Source: Betaproteobacteria bacterium Ga0077532 (GTDB lineage: Bacteria; Pseudomonadota; Gammaproteobacteria; Burkholderiales; Ga0077523). From it: a DNA stretch of 64,000 bases. Positions 50,788-61,742 of this stretch are shown piece by piece; positions within the stretch are counted from its first letter, which is position 1, and every line of letters starts with the position of its first letter. The translations under genes and the position numbers were made by a program. The stretch lies in NCBI GenBank assembly GCA_001464895.1, contig LNEE01000034.1, forward strand, positions 1-64,000. Direction: 5' to 3'. A model generated the notes under the pieces. That model had not been told where the DNA came from and made no database searches. It saw only the letters and a list, made by a program, of their open reading frames with translations.

Positions 50788-52974
50788 TCAATTCTCCGTG
50801 CTGGATGTGGCGGCTGGCCCGAAGGTCGACTCGGCGGTGTCTTCCCGCCTCGTCGTCCCATCCTGCCTTGCCGCATTTCTGGTGGCGCTGTCGATCAGCG
50901 CCTGTACGTCGAGAATGAGTGCCACTTCCCCGGTGCCGAGGATCGTGGAACCGCCGATACCCTGAAGATTCCTGAACAACTTGCCGAGCGGCTTGATGAC
51001 CGTCTGGAACTCGCCCAGCAGCCGGTCGACCACGAGGCCGGCGTAGGTGGCGCCGTTGCGCACCACCACGACGTTGTGATGCACTGGAGGCGGTGCGTCG
51101 ATGCCGAAGACATCGCGCAGGCGCAGGAACGGCAGCACCTCGCCTCGCAGGTTGAGATAGCTCGCGCCGTTCGGCGTGCTCTCCGGCAGTTCGATGCACT
51201 CGACGACCATGTCGAGCGGCACCACGTAGGAGGCCGGTCCGACCGATACCAGGAAGCCGTCGATGATCGCGAGCGTGAGCGGCAACCGGATGGAGACGAC
51301 CGTGCCTTCGCCGGGGCGGCTCGACAGCTTCACGGTGCCGCGCAGCGCCTCGATGTTGCGGCGGACGACGTCCATGCCCACACCGCGACCGGAGAGGCTC
51401 GTGACCTTCTCGGCCGTCGAGAAGCCGGCCGTGAAGATGAGATCGAAGACCTCCTCGTCCGGCAGCTCCGTGTTTGCGGGCACGAGCCCGCGCTCCCAGG
51501 CCTTCTGCAGGATGCGGTCGCGATCGAGTCCGCGGCCATCGTCGATCACCTCGATCACGATGCTGCCGGAGTCGTGGAATGCGTTCAGACGCATCAGGCC
51601 GCCGGGCGCCTTGCCCTTCGCGACACGCACGTCCGGCATCTCGATGCCGTGGTCCATCGCGTTGCGGACGAGGTGCATGAGCGGGTCGGCGATCTTCTCG
51701 ACGACCGACTTGTCCAGCTCGGTGTCGGCGCCGGAAATCTCGAGATCGATCTCCTTGCCGAGTTCACGGCTCACGTCGCGCACGACACGCCGGAACCGGT
51801 TGAACGTCTCGCCGATCTGCACCATCCGCATCTGGAGCGCGCCGTTGCGGATCTCCTCGACGAGATCGGTGATCACCTGCGTCGATTCGAGCAGGCGCGG
51901 ATCGCCAGCCCGGCGGGCGAGAAGATTGGCACCGGCGCCCGCGATCACGAGTTCGCCGACCAGCGTGATGAGGCTGTCGAGCTTGTCGGCCTGCACGCGG
52001 ATGAACCGGCTCTCTTCGGTGCGTTGATCCCGCTGGCGGGTGACCGCCACCTGCAGCACCTGATCGGGGACCGAGTTCTGGGCAACGAGAAGCTCGCCGA
52101 TGGGGAGTGGTACCCCTTGACTGTCCTGCTGTGTCGCGAGTGCGCGGCTCAGCTCGTCCTGGGTCACCGCGCCGCAGTTCACGAGCATCTCGCCGATGCG
52201 CTTGCCATGGGCGGGCATGCCCTGAAGCACGCCGATCCAGCGTTCGACCTCGGCGTCGGGCGCGGTGATGCGAAGCTCGCAGTCGTCCTTCACGAAGTCG
52301 AACACTGCGGTGAGGTCGGCCTTCGTGCACTGAGCTTCGAGCAGGATGTCGAATCCGAGATGGCAGATCTCGGGGTCGAAAGTCTCCGCGGCGGGCATCG
52401 AGTCGATGCGCGTGGTCACGCCGATGACATCGCCCTTGGTGCCGAGGTAGCGGATGAACGACAGCGGGTCCATGCCGTCCCGGAAGATGCTCGGACCGAA
52501 GTCGACTGCGATGTGCCAGGGGCGTTCGGGCGCCGACGCCTTTGGTGCCGATGGCGTGGATGCCGCGAGGGCGCCGGCGCCGGCGGAAGGGCACCAGGCG
52601 AGGAGACGCGATTTCAGTGCCGCACCGGCGGCATTGGTCTCCGATTGTTCGATTCCGTCGGCGGTTTCGGTGAGCAGGTGGCCGATGTGGTCACCGCTCT
52701 CCAGCAGGAGAGCTGCCAGATCCCCGTTCAGCGCGATCTCACCGGCACGGAGCCGGTCGAGCACTGTCTCCACCTCGTGGGTGAAGCCGCCGATGCGATC
52801 GAAGCCGAAGAGGCCGGCCGAGCCCTTGATGGTGTGGGCGGCGCGGAAGAGGCCGTTCAGAGTCTCGTCGTCGTGCGTGTTCGATTCGAGGGCGAGGAGG
52901 GCATCCTCGATCTGCCGCAGCATGTCGCGGCTCTCTTCGAAGAACGTCTGCTGTGCCTGTTCGTACTCGTTCAT
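50788..52974 (-). CDS. cheA: CheA histidine kinase
   Basis: Hpt [47 protein letters not shown], CheW-like C-term. Confidence 0.97.
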   Translation of the reverse strand: MNEYEQAQQTFFEESRDMLRQIEDALLALESNTHDDETLNGLFRAAHTIKGSAGLFGFDRIGGFTHEVETVLDRLRAGEIALNGDLAALLLESGDHIGHLLTETADGIEQSETNAAGAALKSRLLAWCPSAGAGALAASTPSAPKASAPERPWHIAVDFGPSIFRDGMDPLSFIRYLGTKGDVIGVTTRIDSMPAAETFDPEICHLGFDILLEAQCTKADLTAVFDFVKDDCELRITAPDAEVERWIGVLQGMPAHGKRIGEMLVNCGAVTQDELSRALATQQDSQGVPLPIGELLVAQNSVPDQVLQVAVTRQRDQRTEESRFIRVQADKLDSLITLVGELVIAGAGANLLARRAGDPRLLESTQVITDLVEEIRNGALQMRMVQIGETFNRFRRVVRDVSRELGKEIDLEISGADTELDKSVVEKIADPLMHLVRNAMDHGIEMPDVRVAKGKAPGGLMRLNAFHDSGSIVIEVIDDGRGLDRDRILQKAWERGLVPANTELPDEEVFDLIFTAGFSTAEKVTSLSGRGVGMDVVRRNIEALRGTVKLSSRPGEGTVVSIRLPLTLAIIDGFLVSVGPASYVVPLDMVVECIELPESTPNGASYLNLRGEVLPFLRLRDVFGIDAPPPVHHNVVVVRNGATYAGLVVDRLLGEFQTVIKPLGKLFRNLQGIGGSTILGTGEVALILDVQALIDSATRNAARQDGTTRREDTAESTFGPAATSSTEN

Positions 52975-53255
52975 GGGACCGCCTCCTCCAGCGCGTCGGT
53001 GGAGAGACCCGCGACGTGCAGGACTTCCTCGACGGCCGGACTCGCGCTGCCGATGCGGAGCCGCTTGCCGCGGTTCGCCGCCTCGCGGCGGGCGAAGAGC
53101 AGGAGCTGGAGTCCCGCGGCGTCGATCTCGGTGATGTTGCCCAGTGCCAGCACCGGTTCGTCGATGTCGATCACGTGGGCCAGGATCTGGGGTTTCAGTT
53201 CGGCGGCGCGGTAGATGCCGAACTCGCCGTCGATGGTGAGTGTGTTCTCGTCCAT
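52971..53255 (-). CDS. STAS-domain protein
   Basis: LTIDGEFGIYRAAELKPQILAHV...ALGNITEIDAAGLQLLLFARREA. Confidence 0.88.
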   Translation of the reverse strand: MDENTLTIDGEFGIYRAAELKPQILAHVIDIDEPVLALGNITEIDAAGLQLLLFARREAANRGKRLRIGSASPAVEEVLHVAGLSTDALEEAVP

Positions 53256-53271
53256 GAGGAGGCTTCCCGGA

Positions 53272-53640
53272 TCAGGGCAGGACGAGTCGCGACACGGCGT
53301 CGAGAAGTTCCGGCGGTTTGAACGGTTTGACGATCCAGGCTTTCGCGCCGGCCGCCTTGCCTTCCATCATCTTGCCTTCCTGGTTCTCGGTCGTGAGCAT
53401 CACGACGGGCGTGAACTTGTAGTTCGGGTTCGCCTTGACCGCCTTCACGAACGAGATGCCGTCCATGTTGGGCATGTTCACGTCGCTCACGATCAAGTGG
53501 ATCTTGCGGCCGTCCAGCTTGGTGAGCGCGTCCTTGCCGTCCGAACCCTCGACGACGTCGTAGCCGGCGCCTTTCAGCGCGATGGCCACCACCTGTCGCA
53601 GGCTCGCAGAGTCGTCAACCACCATGATTGTCTTTGCCAC
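53272..53640 (-). CDS. cheY: CheY-like response regulator
   Basis: KTIMVVDDSASLRQVVAIALKGAGYDVVEGSDGKDAL...DVNMPNMDGISF...KAWIVKPF. Confidence 0.95.
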   Translation of the reverse strand: MAKTIMVVDDSASLRQVVAIALKGAGYDVVEGSDGKDALTKLDGRKIHLIVSDVNMPNMDGISFVKAVKANPNYKFTPVVMLTTENQEGKMMEGKAAGAKAWIVKPFKPPELLDAVSRLVLP

Positions 53641-53703
53641 TGCTATCTCCAATCACTGCACATCGATGCGTCGCGCATTCGAACCGGCCGCGGCGCCCAT
53701 TTC

Positions 53704-54861
53704 TCAGAAGAAGTTCACGCCACTCGCAGTGCGTCCGACGCTGGCCGGTATCGGGCCTCCGTGGTTGGCCCTCTCCTCCTCGGTGGCGTAGTGGCGCGCC
53801 AGGTCGTCGCGCCAGCGCGCGGGGTCGACGTGATCGAGGGCGCCTGGATTCCGCGCCGCGTCGGTCGCGACGCCCTGGAGCTTCTCCATGTCCTCCAGCG
53901 TGTGCCCGAGGATCTGGCTCACGCGGTCCTGGTACTGGAACCCCACGAGCAGCTGACCGATCTCGTGCCGGATCGCGGTGTTCTCCGCGACGAGGTGCCG
54001 GGTGTTGCCGTCGAGGGCGCTGGCCAGCGAGTTGAATCGCGCGAGGACATCGCGGATCGCCGCATCCGCGGCTGTCGCGGCGGCCGCCTGCTCGTCTGCG
54101 GAGCTGGCCGTTGCCTGGACGGTGGCCTCGATCGCCTTGGTGATGATTCCGACCTTCTCGGTGATGCGCTTGCCGGTCTCCGCCGACTGGCTGGAGAGCT
54201 TGCGGACTTCGTCGGCCACGACGGCGAAGCCGCGGCCGGATTCACCGGCGCGGGCGGCCTCGATGGCGGCGTTCAGCGCGAGGAGGTTGGTCTGAGCGGC
54301 GAGGCGGCCCACGTCGATCGCCATGTGGCGCATCTCTTCCGTGAAGCGCGCCATGGCGCCGACGTCCGCGAGGACCTGCTGCTGGGCCTGGTGCGCGGTC
54401 TGGAGCGTGACGCCGACGGGTCGAAGCTGGTTCTCGCACTCGGCGAGAGTCCCGACCACACCGAGGCCATCGCCGACTAGGGCGCCCGAAGAGGCCTGCT
54501 CCGCCGCAGCGAGACGTTCCACGAGCGCGGCGAAGCTGACCGTCAGATCCTCCACGGCGACGCGCGACTGGTCGCGGGCGGAGGTCACGTGTCGCGACCA
54601 GAGCGGCACCACCGCTTCGCACAGGGTCGCGAGCCGCGCCTCGTGGGAAGCGGGGTCGGTGCTGGAAGGAACGACGGCGTGAAGGGCTGCTTCGGCAAGC
54701 CGGATCTGTTCCGCTCGCCGTCCCTGGATGAACGCGATTCCGGCGGAGATCGCCGCAGCCACCGCCGACACCAGGCAAGCGGTCCAATCGGCACCGAGGG
54801 CGGCGATCACGCCGGTGCCGCCCAGACCTGCTCCCAGAACCATCCCCGAGTACCACAGCAT
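53704..54861 (-). CDS. Short methyl-accepting chemotaxis-type transducer
   Basis: Two N-terminal TM helices; [36 protein letters not shown]. Confidence 0.92.
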   Translation of the reverse strand: MLWYSGMVLGAGLGGTGVIAALGADWTACLVSAVAAAISAGIAFIQGRRAEQIRLAEAALHAVVPSSTDPASHEARLATLCEAVVPLWSRHVTSARDQSRVAVEDLTVSFAALVERLAAAEQASSGALVGDGLGVVGTLAECENQLRPVGVTLQTAHQAQQQVLADVGAMARFTEEMRHMAIDVGRLAAQTNLLALNAAIEAARAGESGRGFAVVADEVRKLSSQSAETGKRITEKVGIITKAIEATVQATASSADEQAAAATAADAAIRDVLARFNSLASALDGNTRHLVAENTAIRHEIGQLLVGFQYQDRVSQILGHTLEDMEKLQGVATDAARNPGALDHVDPARWRDDLARHYATEEERANHGGPIPASVGRTASGVNFF

Positions 54862-55238
54862 CGTGTTGTCTCCCTGAGGGTCCCACCCTGCGCAAGACCG
54901 GAAGGTCTGTCGAATCCTCTGCGGGGGTGTTGGACCTGGGTCCGGTTACGACTGCCGGACTCGGGGACTGAAGCAGCCGGCGACCAAATGGCATCGCCTT
55001 CATGAATGTTTTCCGAAACGTGCTACTTGGTGCCCGGCCGGGCTGTGGAAAGTGGGGTTGGCGCGACGTATCGGGCTGTTGCAGTGCAGGCGTGTCGCCG
55101 ATAATTCTGCTTTGGGCCCATGCAGCAGCGCTGTGGCGGAAGCGCTCTGTCGGTCGTTCCGATCCATCAAGGAGTCATGCTCGAATGCCCGGAGTCGGAC
55201 TGTCTTTCCCGCTGGGCCATCACTGCGGAGAGTCCCGG

Positions 55239-56344
55239 TGACTTCCGTGGGGCTTCCAACGGTTGGTGAGGCTGACGCGGCCATTGCGTCGGCGTCGCCA
55301 ACGCACGAAGCATCCCCGCAGGTCCCGGGGTGGTCGCGCATCCGGACCGAGGACCCCGACGCGTTGGTGTCCTTCTATTCGGACATGGCCGCGCGGAGCC
55401 TCGATCAGATGGCGCCCGGGCCGTTCATCGTCTCGGCAGAACTCGGGCGCTGCGGCAGCACTTTCGTCTTCCGTGAGTCCTGCTCCGCACTCACCCAGAC
55501 CTGGGCACGCTTCCGGGAACTCAGCTACGCGTGCGTCGTTCCGGTGGAGCCCTTCGAGCGGGGCCGCTACTTCGGTCAGGCGATCCGCGAGACCAGCGTG
55601 CTCACCCTCGAGCCGGGCCTCGACTTCTGGATGGTCGCTCCGGCCGATGCCGACTACGCCGGACTCGTCATGCCCCAGTCGCTGGTACTTCGATATGCGT
55701 CGTCGCTGCAGTTGGCGGGCGAGGAGCATCTTCGCGATTGCCCGCGCCTGATCGATCTTCCGGCGCACCGCCTTCAGGCACTGCGCCGCTTCATGGTGAG
55801 GGTGTTGTCGAACTTCGAGCGCAACGCCGCCAACCGGGTGTCTGCAATGGCGTGCAGTCAGATCGAGGAGTCGGCGGCAGTCCTGCTCATCTGCACTTTC
55901 CTCGGCCGCTCCCGCCTGCGCGGGGCAGGCCGACCGAAGTCGTCGTACGAGCGCATTGCGAGGCAGGCGCGGGATCTCGCGATGGCGCGCCCGGATTCAC
56001 CGCCTACGCTGGTGGAGCTGTGCGAGCACCTGCATGTCGGGTTGCGCGCGCTCAACTACGCGTTCCAGCACGCCGTGGGCACGAGCGCGGGCGAATACCT
56101 TCGCGTCGTGCGCCTGAATCGCGTCCGGGAGGAACTGCTGGCCGCCCGCGGTGGTGGCCGCGTCATCCTGTCGGCGGTCGCAGCCCGGTGGGGCTTCTGG
56201 CATGCGAGTCAGTTCGCGCGCCAGTACCGCGCGCTCTTCGGCGAGCGTCCGTCGGAGACGCTGCGATTGGAGGATCCTGCACCGGCCAGCCTGCCGCCGG
56301 TCACCGGGAAGGCGCCTGCCCGACGGCGCCTTCCCGAGGGCTGA
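55239..56344 (+). CDS. AraC family transcriptional regulator
   Basis: LVELCEHLHVGLRALNYAFQHAVGTSAGEYLRVVRLNRVREELL...WGFWHASQFARQYRALFGERPSETLR; GTG start inferred. Confidence 0.88.
56305..56336. terminator. 12-bp hairpin at convergent gene junction
   Basis: cgggaaggcgcc-tgcccgac-ggcgccttcccg. Confidence 0.45.
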
Positions 56345-56384
56345 GGCGGAGGGTGCAGGGGGCGCTCTTCGCGTTTCCCGAGAC

Positions 56385-56744
56385 TTACTTGGGCGCCTTG
56401 CGCTTCGCGTTCTCGTCCTTCAGCCAGGTGATGATCTGCCAGGTCTGCTCTTCGGTCATGTCGCCGGAGAAGCCCGACATCGCGGTACCGGAGCGGCCGT
56501 TCCGGATGGTGTTGAAGATCATTTCGTCCGTCGGCTTGCGCATCCATTCGTCGTCGGTGAGGTCGGGGCCCACGGCGCCCCGGGCATTGTTGCCGTGACA
56601 GGCGATGCAGCCGGCGCTGTGGTAGAGCTTGCGGCCCGCCGCGATGACGTCGGCGTCGGGCGAGAGCGGATTCACGATGGCGTCCGCGGCCATGGCGGGC
56701 GCGGCGGCGATCAGAAGGGTAAGCAGGGTGATGGTCGTTTTCAT
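56385..56744 (-). CDS. Cytochrome c (probable electron acceptor of PQQ dehydrogenase)
   Basis: Signal peptide; GCIACHGNNARGAVGPDLTDDEWM...TAMSGFSGDMTEEQTWQIITWLK. Confidence 0.9.
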   Translation of the reverse strand: MKTTITLLTLLIAAAPAMAADAIVNPLSPDADVIAAGRKLYHSAGCIACHGNNARGAVGPDLTDDEWMRKPTDEMIFNTIRNGRSGTAMSGFSGDMTEEQTWQIITWLKDENAKRKAPK

Positions 56745-56814
56745 GGATGTCGTCGAGATGCGGTCCGGGGGCGTACTGCTGCCCCCGGAGTGCCAGCGTG
56801 ATTGCTTCTGGTGA

Positions 56815-58578
56815 TTATGGCTTGGGTTCGAACAGCGCGAACACGTGGACGATGCCGCCCTTGCGCATGTTCTTCAGGTGCGGCGAACCGCCCTTGCCGC
56901 CCCAGGTGGCCCAACCCGTCCAGCCACCCCAACCCGACGGCACGGCGATGTACTGCTTGCCGTCGATCGAGAAGCTGACCGGGCTGCCGACCATGCCGGA
57001 GCCGGTCTGGTAGGACCAGAGTTCCTCGCCGGTGCGGATGTCGAAGGCCTTGAACTCACCCTCCGGAGTCCCCGCAAAGGCGAGCCCGCCGCCGGTGGTC
57101 ATGACGCCGCTCGTGAAGGGCGAGGGGGCCTTGACCGTCCACACCTTCTCGCCCGTCGTCACGTCGAAGCCCACCAGTTGACCGTAGCCCTTGATCCAGT
57201 CGGCTTCGGCGATGCCGAGGTTGTACTTGCCCTCGACGCGTTCTGCCTTGCCCGCCAGGATGTCGACGCAGATCTCGCGGCTCGGGATCACGACGATCTT
57301 GCTCACCGGGCTGTAGCTCATGGGGTTCCACCACTTGCCACCTTCCGAGGCCGGGCACACGTTCATGGCCTTGTTCTCGTAGGTGGGCACCTTCGTCTGG
57401 TCGACGATGGGGCGGCCCTCCGGGGTGAAGCCGGTCGCCCAGTTCACCTTCGAGATCTCCTTCGCCCAGTTGAACTTGCCGTTCGTGCGATCGATGTTGT
57501 AGAGGAAGCCGTTGCGGTCGCCGTGCAGCCAGACCTTCTTGCCGTTGACGTTCGCGAGGATCGTCTCGTTCACGCCGTCGAAGTCCCAGACGTCCCAGGG
57601 CGTGTACTGGTAGTGGAACTTGATCTCGCCGTCGTCGGGGTTCAGGGCCAGCGTGGAGTTCGTGTAGAGGTTGTCACCGATGCGCCCCATGCCGTCCCAG
57701 TCGGGGTTCGGGTTGCCGGTGCTCCAGTACAGGATGTCGAGATCGGCGTCGTACGAGCCGGTGATCCAGGTGGAGCCGCCGCCGTACTTGCCGGCCTCGG
57801 GATCCTTGTCGCCCCAGGTGTCACCACCGGGCTCGTGCGGTTCCGGGATCGTGTAGCGGCGCCACACCTGCGCGCCGGTGTTCGCGTCGAGGGCGTCGAT
57901 CCAGAGGCGCGTCGGGTACTCGGCGCCGGACATCCCGACGACGACCTTGCCCTTCACGATGAGCGGAGCCACGGTCATGGTCTGCGCCTTCGTCCAGTCG
58001 CCGATGACGACGTCCCAGACGACCTTGCCGGTTTCGCGATCGAGCGCGATCACGTGCGAGTCGGGTGTCGCGTAGAACACCTTGTCCTCGTAGACAGCGG
58101 CACCGCGGTTGCCCACGTCACAGCACATCATCTTGCCGATGTTGTCGGGCAGCGGATGCGAGTAGCTCCAGAGTTCCTGACCCGTCGCGGCGTTCACGGC
58201 GTAGATCTTTCCGTGCGATGCCGTGACGTACATGATCCCGTCGACCACGATGGGCGTGGTGTTCTGCGCGTCGAGCGTGCCGAGCGCGAACGAGTACACG
58301 GGGACCAGTCGCTTGACCGACTTCGTGTTGATCTTGGCGAGCGGGCTGTACCGCGTGCCGGCGTAGTCCCGCCCGACCATCAACCAGTTGTTGGCTTCCT
58401 TGTGGGCCTCGAGCAGCATCTTGTCCGTCACCGGGGTATGGACCGGCTCCGCTTGCACCACGCCTGCTGCGAGCAGTGTCGCGCAGAGTGCGCTCGACAG
58501 AATGCCCGGGTGCCGCATGTTCTTCGTCTGCATTTGATCTCTCTCCTGCCAGGATGACCGATGTGGGATTGCCTGCAC
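56815..58578 (-). CDS. PQQ-dependent methanol/ethanol-family dehydrogenase
   Basis: MMCCDVGNRGAAVYEDKVFYATPDSHVIALD vicinal Cys pair; tryptophan-docking motifs; TPWDVWDFDGVNE. Confidence 0.95.
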   Translation of the reverse strand: MQAIPHRSSWQERDQMQTKNMRHPGILSSALCATLLAAGVVQAEPVHTPVTDKMLLEAHKEANNWLMVGRDYAGTRYSPLAKINTKSVKRLVPVYSFALGTLDAQNTTPIVVDGIMYVTASHGKIYAVNAATGQELWSYSHPLPDNIGKMMCCDVGNRGAAVYEDKVFYATPDSHVIALDRETGKVVWDVVIGDWTKAQTMTVAPLIVKGKVVVGMSGAEYPTRLWIDALDANTGAQVWRRYTIPEPHEPGGDTWGDKDPEAGKYGGGSTWITGSYDADLDILYWSTGNPNPDWDGMGRIGDNLYTNSTLALNPDDGEIKFHYQYTPWDVWDFDGVNETILANVNGKKVWLHGDRNGFLYNIDRTNGKFNWAKEISKVNWATGFTPEGRPIVDQTKVPTYENKAMNVCPASEGGKWWNPMSYSPVSKIVVIPSREICVDILAGKAERVEGKYNLGIAEADWIKGYGQLVGFDVTTGEKVWTVKAPSPFTSGVMTTGGGLAFAGTPEGEFKAFDIRTGEELWSYQTGSGMVGSPVSFSIDGKQYIAVPSGWGGWTGWATWGGKGGSPHLKNMRKGGIVHVFALFEPKP

Positions 58579-58876
58579 GTGATGCGCCGGACGTTCGAGT
58601 GCCCGGGTGACCGCAGCGTGCTCCGGCGGAGCCCCCAGGGCGCAAGAAGCCTGCCCTGCACCATGCTCATCGATGGGGCGTCACAGCCCCGGAGCGTGGT
58701 TCGTTCCGGGCATGCCGTTTCCGCTATGACACTGGTGATTCGCGAGGACGGCATGCACCGGAATGGGTGCCTGGATGCGGCGCAGCGCGACGCAGTCACC
58801 GCCCAATTGTAGGGCGATGTCCAGGGAAATGAATCACTCCCGGTGCAAAGAAAAAATCCTGTCCGATAGGGAAGTT

Positions 58877-59362
58877 TCAGACGGTGATGTCGAGCAGCGC
58901 GCCGATCTCCGGCCCCGACTCGTCGTCACCGCCCAGCGCCTGGATCGTGTCGAAGAGCGACATCGCCGATGACAGAAGGCTCGCGGCATCGCGGTCGTTC
59001 AAGCCCTGGAGAGCACCGGGCAGTCCGTTGCGACCGAGCGCCGCCTCGAGGCCGAGATCACCGAGATAGGCCGGCGTGAGTTGGAGCGGATTGACCGCCC
59101 CGATGCCCTGCCCGAAGCCGGCCACCAGATCGCGGAAGTAAGAGCTTTCCAGGACCCTCGCGACATCGACGCTCCCGGCTGCGGTCGCGGATCCCACGCC
59201 GGGCACCGGTGCGCCGGTGGCGACGGAAGTCTGCAGGGCGCGGGTGAAGAGGTCGGTCGGCGAGACCGACGCAGTGGGCGGGATGAACGCCGGGATGAAC
59301 GTGCTGCGACCGACCGGTGCGGCCAGCGTCGGCATCAGCGAGGGGAGTGCGGAGATGGCCAT
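58877..59362 (-). CDS. Hypothetical protein
   Basis: Uninterrupted 161-aa ORF with plausible composition; no family recognised. Confidence 0.5.
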   Translation of the reverse strand: MAISALPSLMPTLAAPVGRSTFIPAFIPPTASVSPTDLFTRALQTSVATGAPVPGVGSATAAGSVDVARVLESSYFRDLVAGFGQGIGAVNPLQLTPAYLGDLGLEAALGRNGLPGALQGLNDRDAASLLSSAMSLFDTIQALGGDDESGPEIGALLDITV

Positions 59363-59489
59363 GGACGGACACTGCCGTGGCTTGGGGATGCCAGGAGCTT
59401 AGTCTGGCGGACGTCGGGTTGCCAGGGGCGGTCGGGCGCGTCGTGCGCCAGGGGGTGGTGAGGCGAGGGGCGTGCTGCTGTCGCGGGCC

Positions 59490-61313
59490 TCAGCGCCATC
59501 CGCGCGCAAGGGCGAGCGGATCGTCTCCGGGGGGCTGGATGGCGCCGCCTTCGCTCTGGTCGGAATCGAAGAGTCCTTCCAGTTCGCGAGCCGCCTCCTG
59601 CGACGTCTGGACGAGGCGGTCCTCGTCGCGGTGGACGGCGTACTGGCGCTCGAGGACATCCTCGTCGTGGCGACGGAAGCGGGCGATGGTGTCCTCGGCG
59701 ACCGCCGGGGCGAGGCCCGCAGCGACGAGGGTGGACTCGGCCATCTCGAGCGCCGATGCGAAGGTCTCGCGCGTGATGACCTTCACGCCGAGTTCCCGCA
59801 GTTCGAGGGCATGGATGCGGTTGCGGGCGCGGGCGTGGATCTCGAGATGGGGGAAGTGCTTCCGCGCGAGGGCTGCCGTTCGGGCCGAGGCCTCGACGTC
59901 GTCGATGGCGAGCACGAGGATGCGGGCCTGGTCGGCCTTCGCGGCGCGCAGGAGGTCGAGCTTCGAGACGTCGCCGTAGTACGCCTTGCGGCCGAAGCGG
60001 CGGACGACATCCACCTGGTTCGCATCGATGTCGAGTGCCGTGTACGGGATCTTCCTCGCGTTCAGCACCCGCGTGACGATCTGGCCCACGCGACCGATCC
60101 CCGCGACGATGATGGGCGTGGCTTCGTCGTCGATCTCGTCGAACTTCGGTGGCACGCCCCGCGCGAGCCATGGGCCGAGGACGTTCTCGTTCAGGAGGAA
60201 GAAGACCGGGGTGAGCGCCATCGAGAGCGTCACGGTCATGATGAGGAAGTCGTTCTGGGCCGCATCGAGCAGTCCGCTGGACGCCGCCACGCCGAACAGC
60301 ACGAATGCGAACTCGCCTGCATGGGCGAGCAGGACGGCGAGGCTGCGCGTGCTGGCCGCCCCGTGGCCGGTGGCGGCACCCAGACCCACCAGCACGACCG
60401 CCTTCACGGCCATCAGCCCGAGGGCGGCGCCGATCACCGCCAACGGATGCGACGCCAGCAGGCCCAGATTCGCGCTCATCCCCACCGCGATGAAGAAGAG
60501 CCCCAGCAGCAGCCCCTTGAACGGCTCGATGCTGGCTTCGATCTCGTGACGGTACTCGGAGTCCGCGAGCAGCACGCCGGCGAGGAAGGCGCCCAGCGTC
60601 ATGGAGAGTCCGGTGGCCTCCATCAGCAACGCAGTGCCGATCACCACCAGCAGCGCGGCGGCGGTGAAGACTTCCTGGATGCCGCTGTCGGCGACGGCCT
60701 TCAGCACCGGCCGCAGCAGACGGCGGCCACCGAAGATCACGGCAGCGATCACCAGCACGGCCTTGCCGGCCCCCCACCACGGATTCGTCGCCTGTGCCGA
60801 CTCGTGCGCGACGAGGAGGGGGACGAGCGCCAGCAGCGGGATGACCGAGATGTCCTGGAAGAGGGCGATGGCGAACGCCGAGCGGCCGTGCCGCGTGCCG
60901 AGCTGCTTGCGCTCGCCCAGCAACTGCAGCACGAAGGCGGTGGAGTTCATGGCGAGCGCGAAGCCCGTCACGAGTGCGGCCTGCCACACGAATCCGTACG
61001 CGTAGGCGATGCCGCCCAGAAGCAGCGTGGTGACGCCCACCTGGACACCCCCCAGGCCGAACACCGGACGCCGCAGCGCCCAGAGTCGCGAAGGCTGCAA
61101 CTCCAGCCCGATCACGAAGAGCAGCAGCACCACGCCCAGCTCCGCGAACCCGAGGATGCTCTCCACCTCTGTGACGAAGCGCAGACCCCAGGGCCCGATG
61201 ACGAGCCCCGCCGCGAGGAAGCCGAGGACCGCACCGAGCTTCAGCTTGCGGAAGATCGGAACAGTGACGACTGCAGCGGCCAGGAAGACGGCGGTTTCGG
61301 TGAGGAGCTGCAT
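59490..61313 (-). CDS. Kef-type potassium/proton antiporter with RCK/TrkA-N domain
   Basis: GYLAAG-type LGFLAAGLVIGPWGLRF; C-terminal IIVAGIGRVGQIVTRVLNARKIPYTALDIDANQVD. Confidence 0.93.
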   Translation of the reverse strand: MQLLTETAVFLAAAVVTVPIFRKLKLGAVLGFLAAGLVIGPWGLRFVTEVESILGFAELGVVLLLFVIGLELQPSRLWALRRPVFGLGGVQVGVTTLLLGGIAYAYGFVWQAALVTGFALAMNSTAFVLQLLGERKQLGTRHGRSAFAIALFQDISVIPLLALVPLLVAHESAQATNPWWGAGKAVLVIAAVIFGGRRLLRPVLKAVADSGIQEVFTAAALLVVIGTALLMEATGLSMTLGAFLAGVLLADSEYRHEIEASIEPFKGLLLGLFFIAVGMSANLGLLASHPLAVIGAALGLMAVKAVVLVGLGAATGHGAASTRSLAVLLAHAGEFAFVLFGVAASSGLLDAAQNDFLIMTVTLSMALTPVFFLLNENVLGPWLARGVPPKFDEIDDEATPIIVAGIGRVGQIVTRVLNARKIPYTALDIDANQVDVVRRFGRKAYYGDVSKLDLLRAAKADQARILVLAIDDVEASARTAALARKHFPHLEIHARARNRIHALELRELGVKVITRETFASALEMAESTLVAAGLAPAVAEDTIARFRRHDEDVLERQYAVHRDEDRLVQTSQEAARELEGLFDSDQSEGGAIQPPGDDPLALARGWR

Positions 61314-61348
61314 GGGGGGCAGGGGCTGGGGGCCAGCCCCTGGGGTGA

Positions 61349-61702
61349 TCAGACCACCGCGGCCGTGATCCGGATCTCGACCTTGTACTTCGGTGCGGCG
61401 AGCTTCGATTCGACGCAGGCGCGGCCGGGGGCGCAACCTTCGGGCACCCAGGCGTCCCATTCCTTGTTCATGGCGTCGTAGTACGCCATGTCCGAGAGCC
61501 AGATCGTGGCCGAGAGCATGCTCGACCGGTTGCTGCCGGCCTCGGCGAGGAAGCCGTCGATCTTCTTCAGGATGTTGGCGGTCTGGGCGCCCGGATCGTC
61601 CGGCACCGGTTCGTCGGCGACGATGCCGGCGAGGTAGACGGTCCCGTTGTGGATCACCACCTGCGAGAGGCGTTGGCGGACATGCTTGCGGACGATGGTC
61701 AT
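61349..61702 (-). CDS. RidA family protein
   Basis: VIHNGTVYLAGIVADEP...QTANILKKIDGFLAEAGSNRSSMLSATIWLSD...GCAPGRACVESKLA. Confidence 0.93.
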   Translation of the reverse strand: MTIVRKHVRQRLSQVVIHNGTVYLAGIVADEPVPDDPGAQTANILKKIDGFLAEAGSNRSSMLSATIWLSDMAYYDAMNKEWDAWVPEGCAPGRACVESKLAAPKYKVEIRITAAVV

Positions 61703-61742
61703 CGTTGGAGTCTCCTTTGGTTAGAGGGTGTCGAAGCGGTTG

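Noticed and set aside
47444-50965. 1173-aa plus-strand ORF antisense to MCP/CheA
   Set aside because: High-GC antisense shadow ORF; the minus strand encodes unmistakable chemotaxis proteins and the plus-strand product is low-complexity Arg/Val/Gly-rich.
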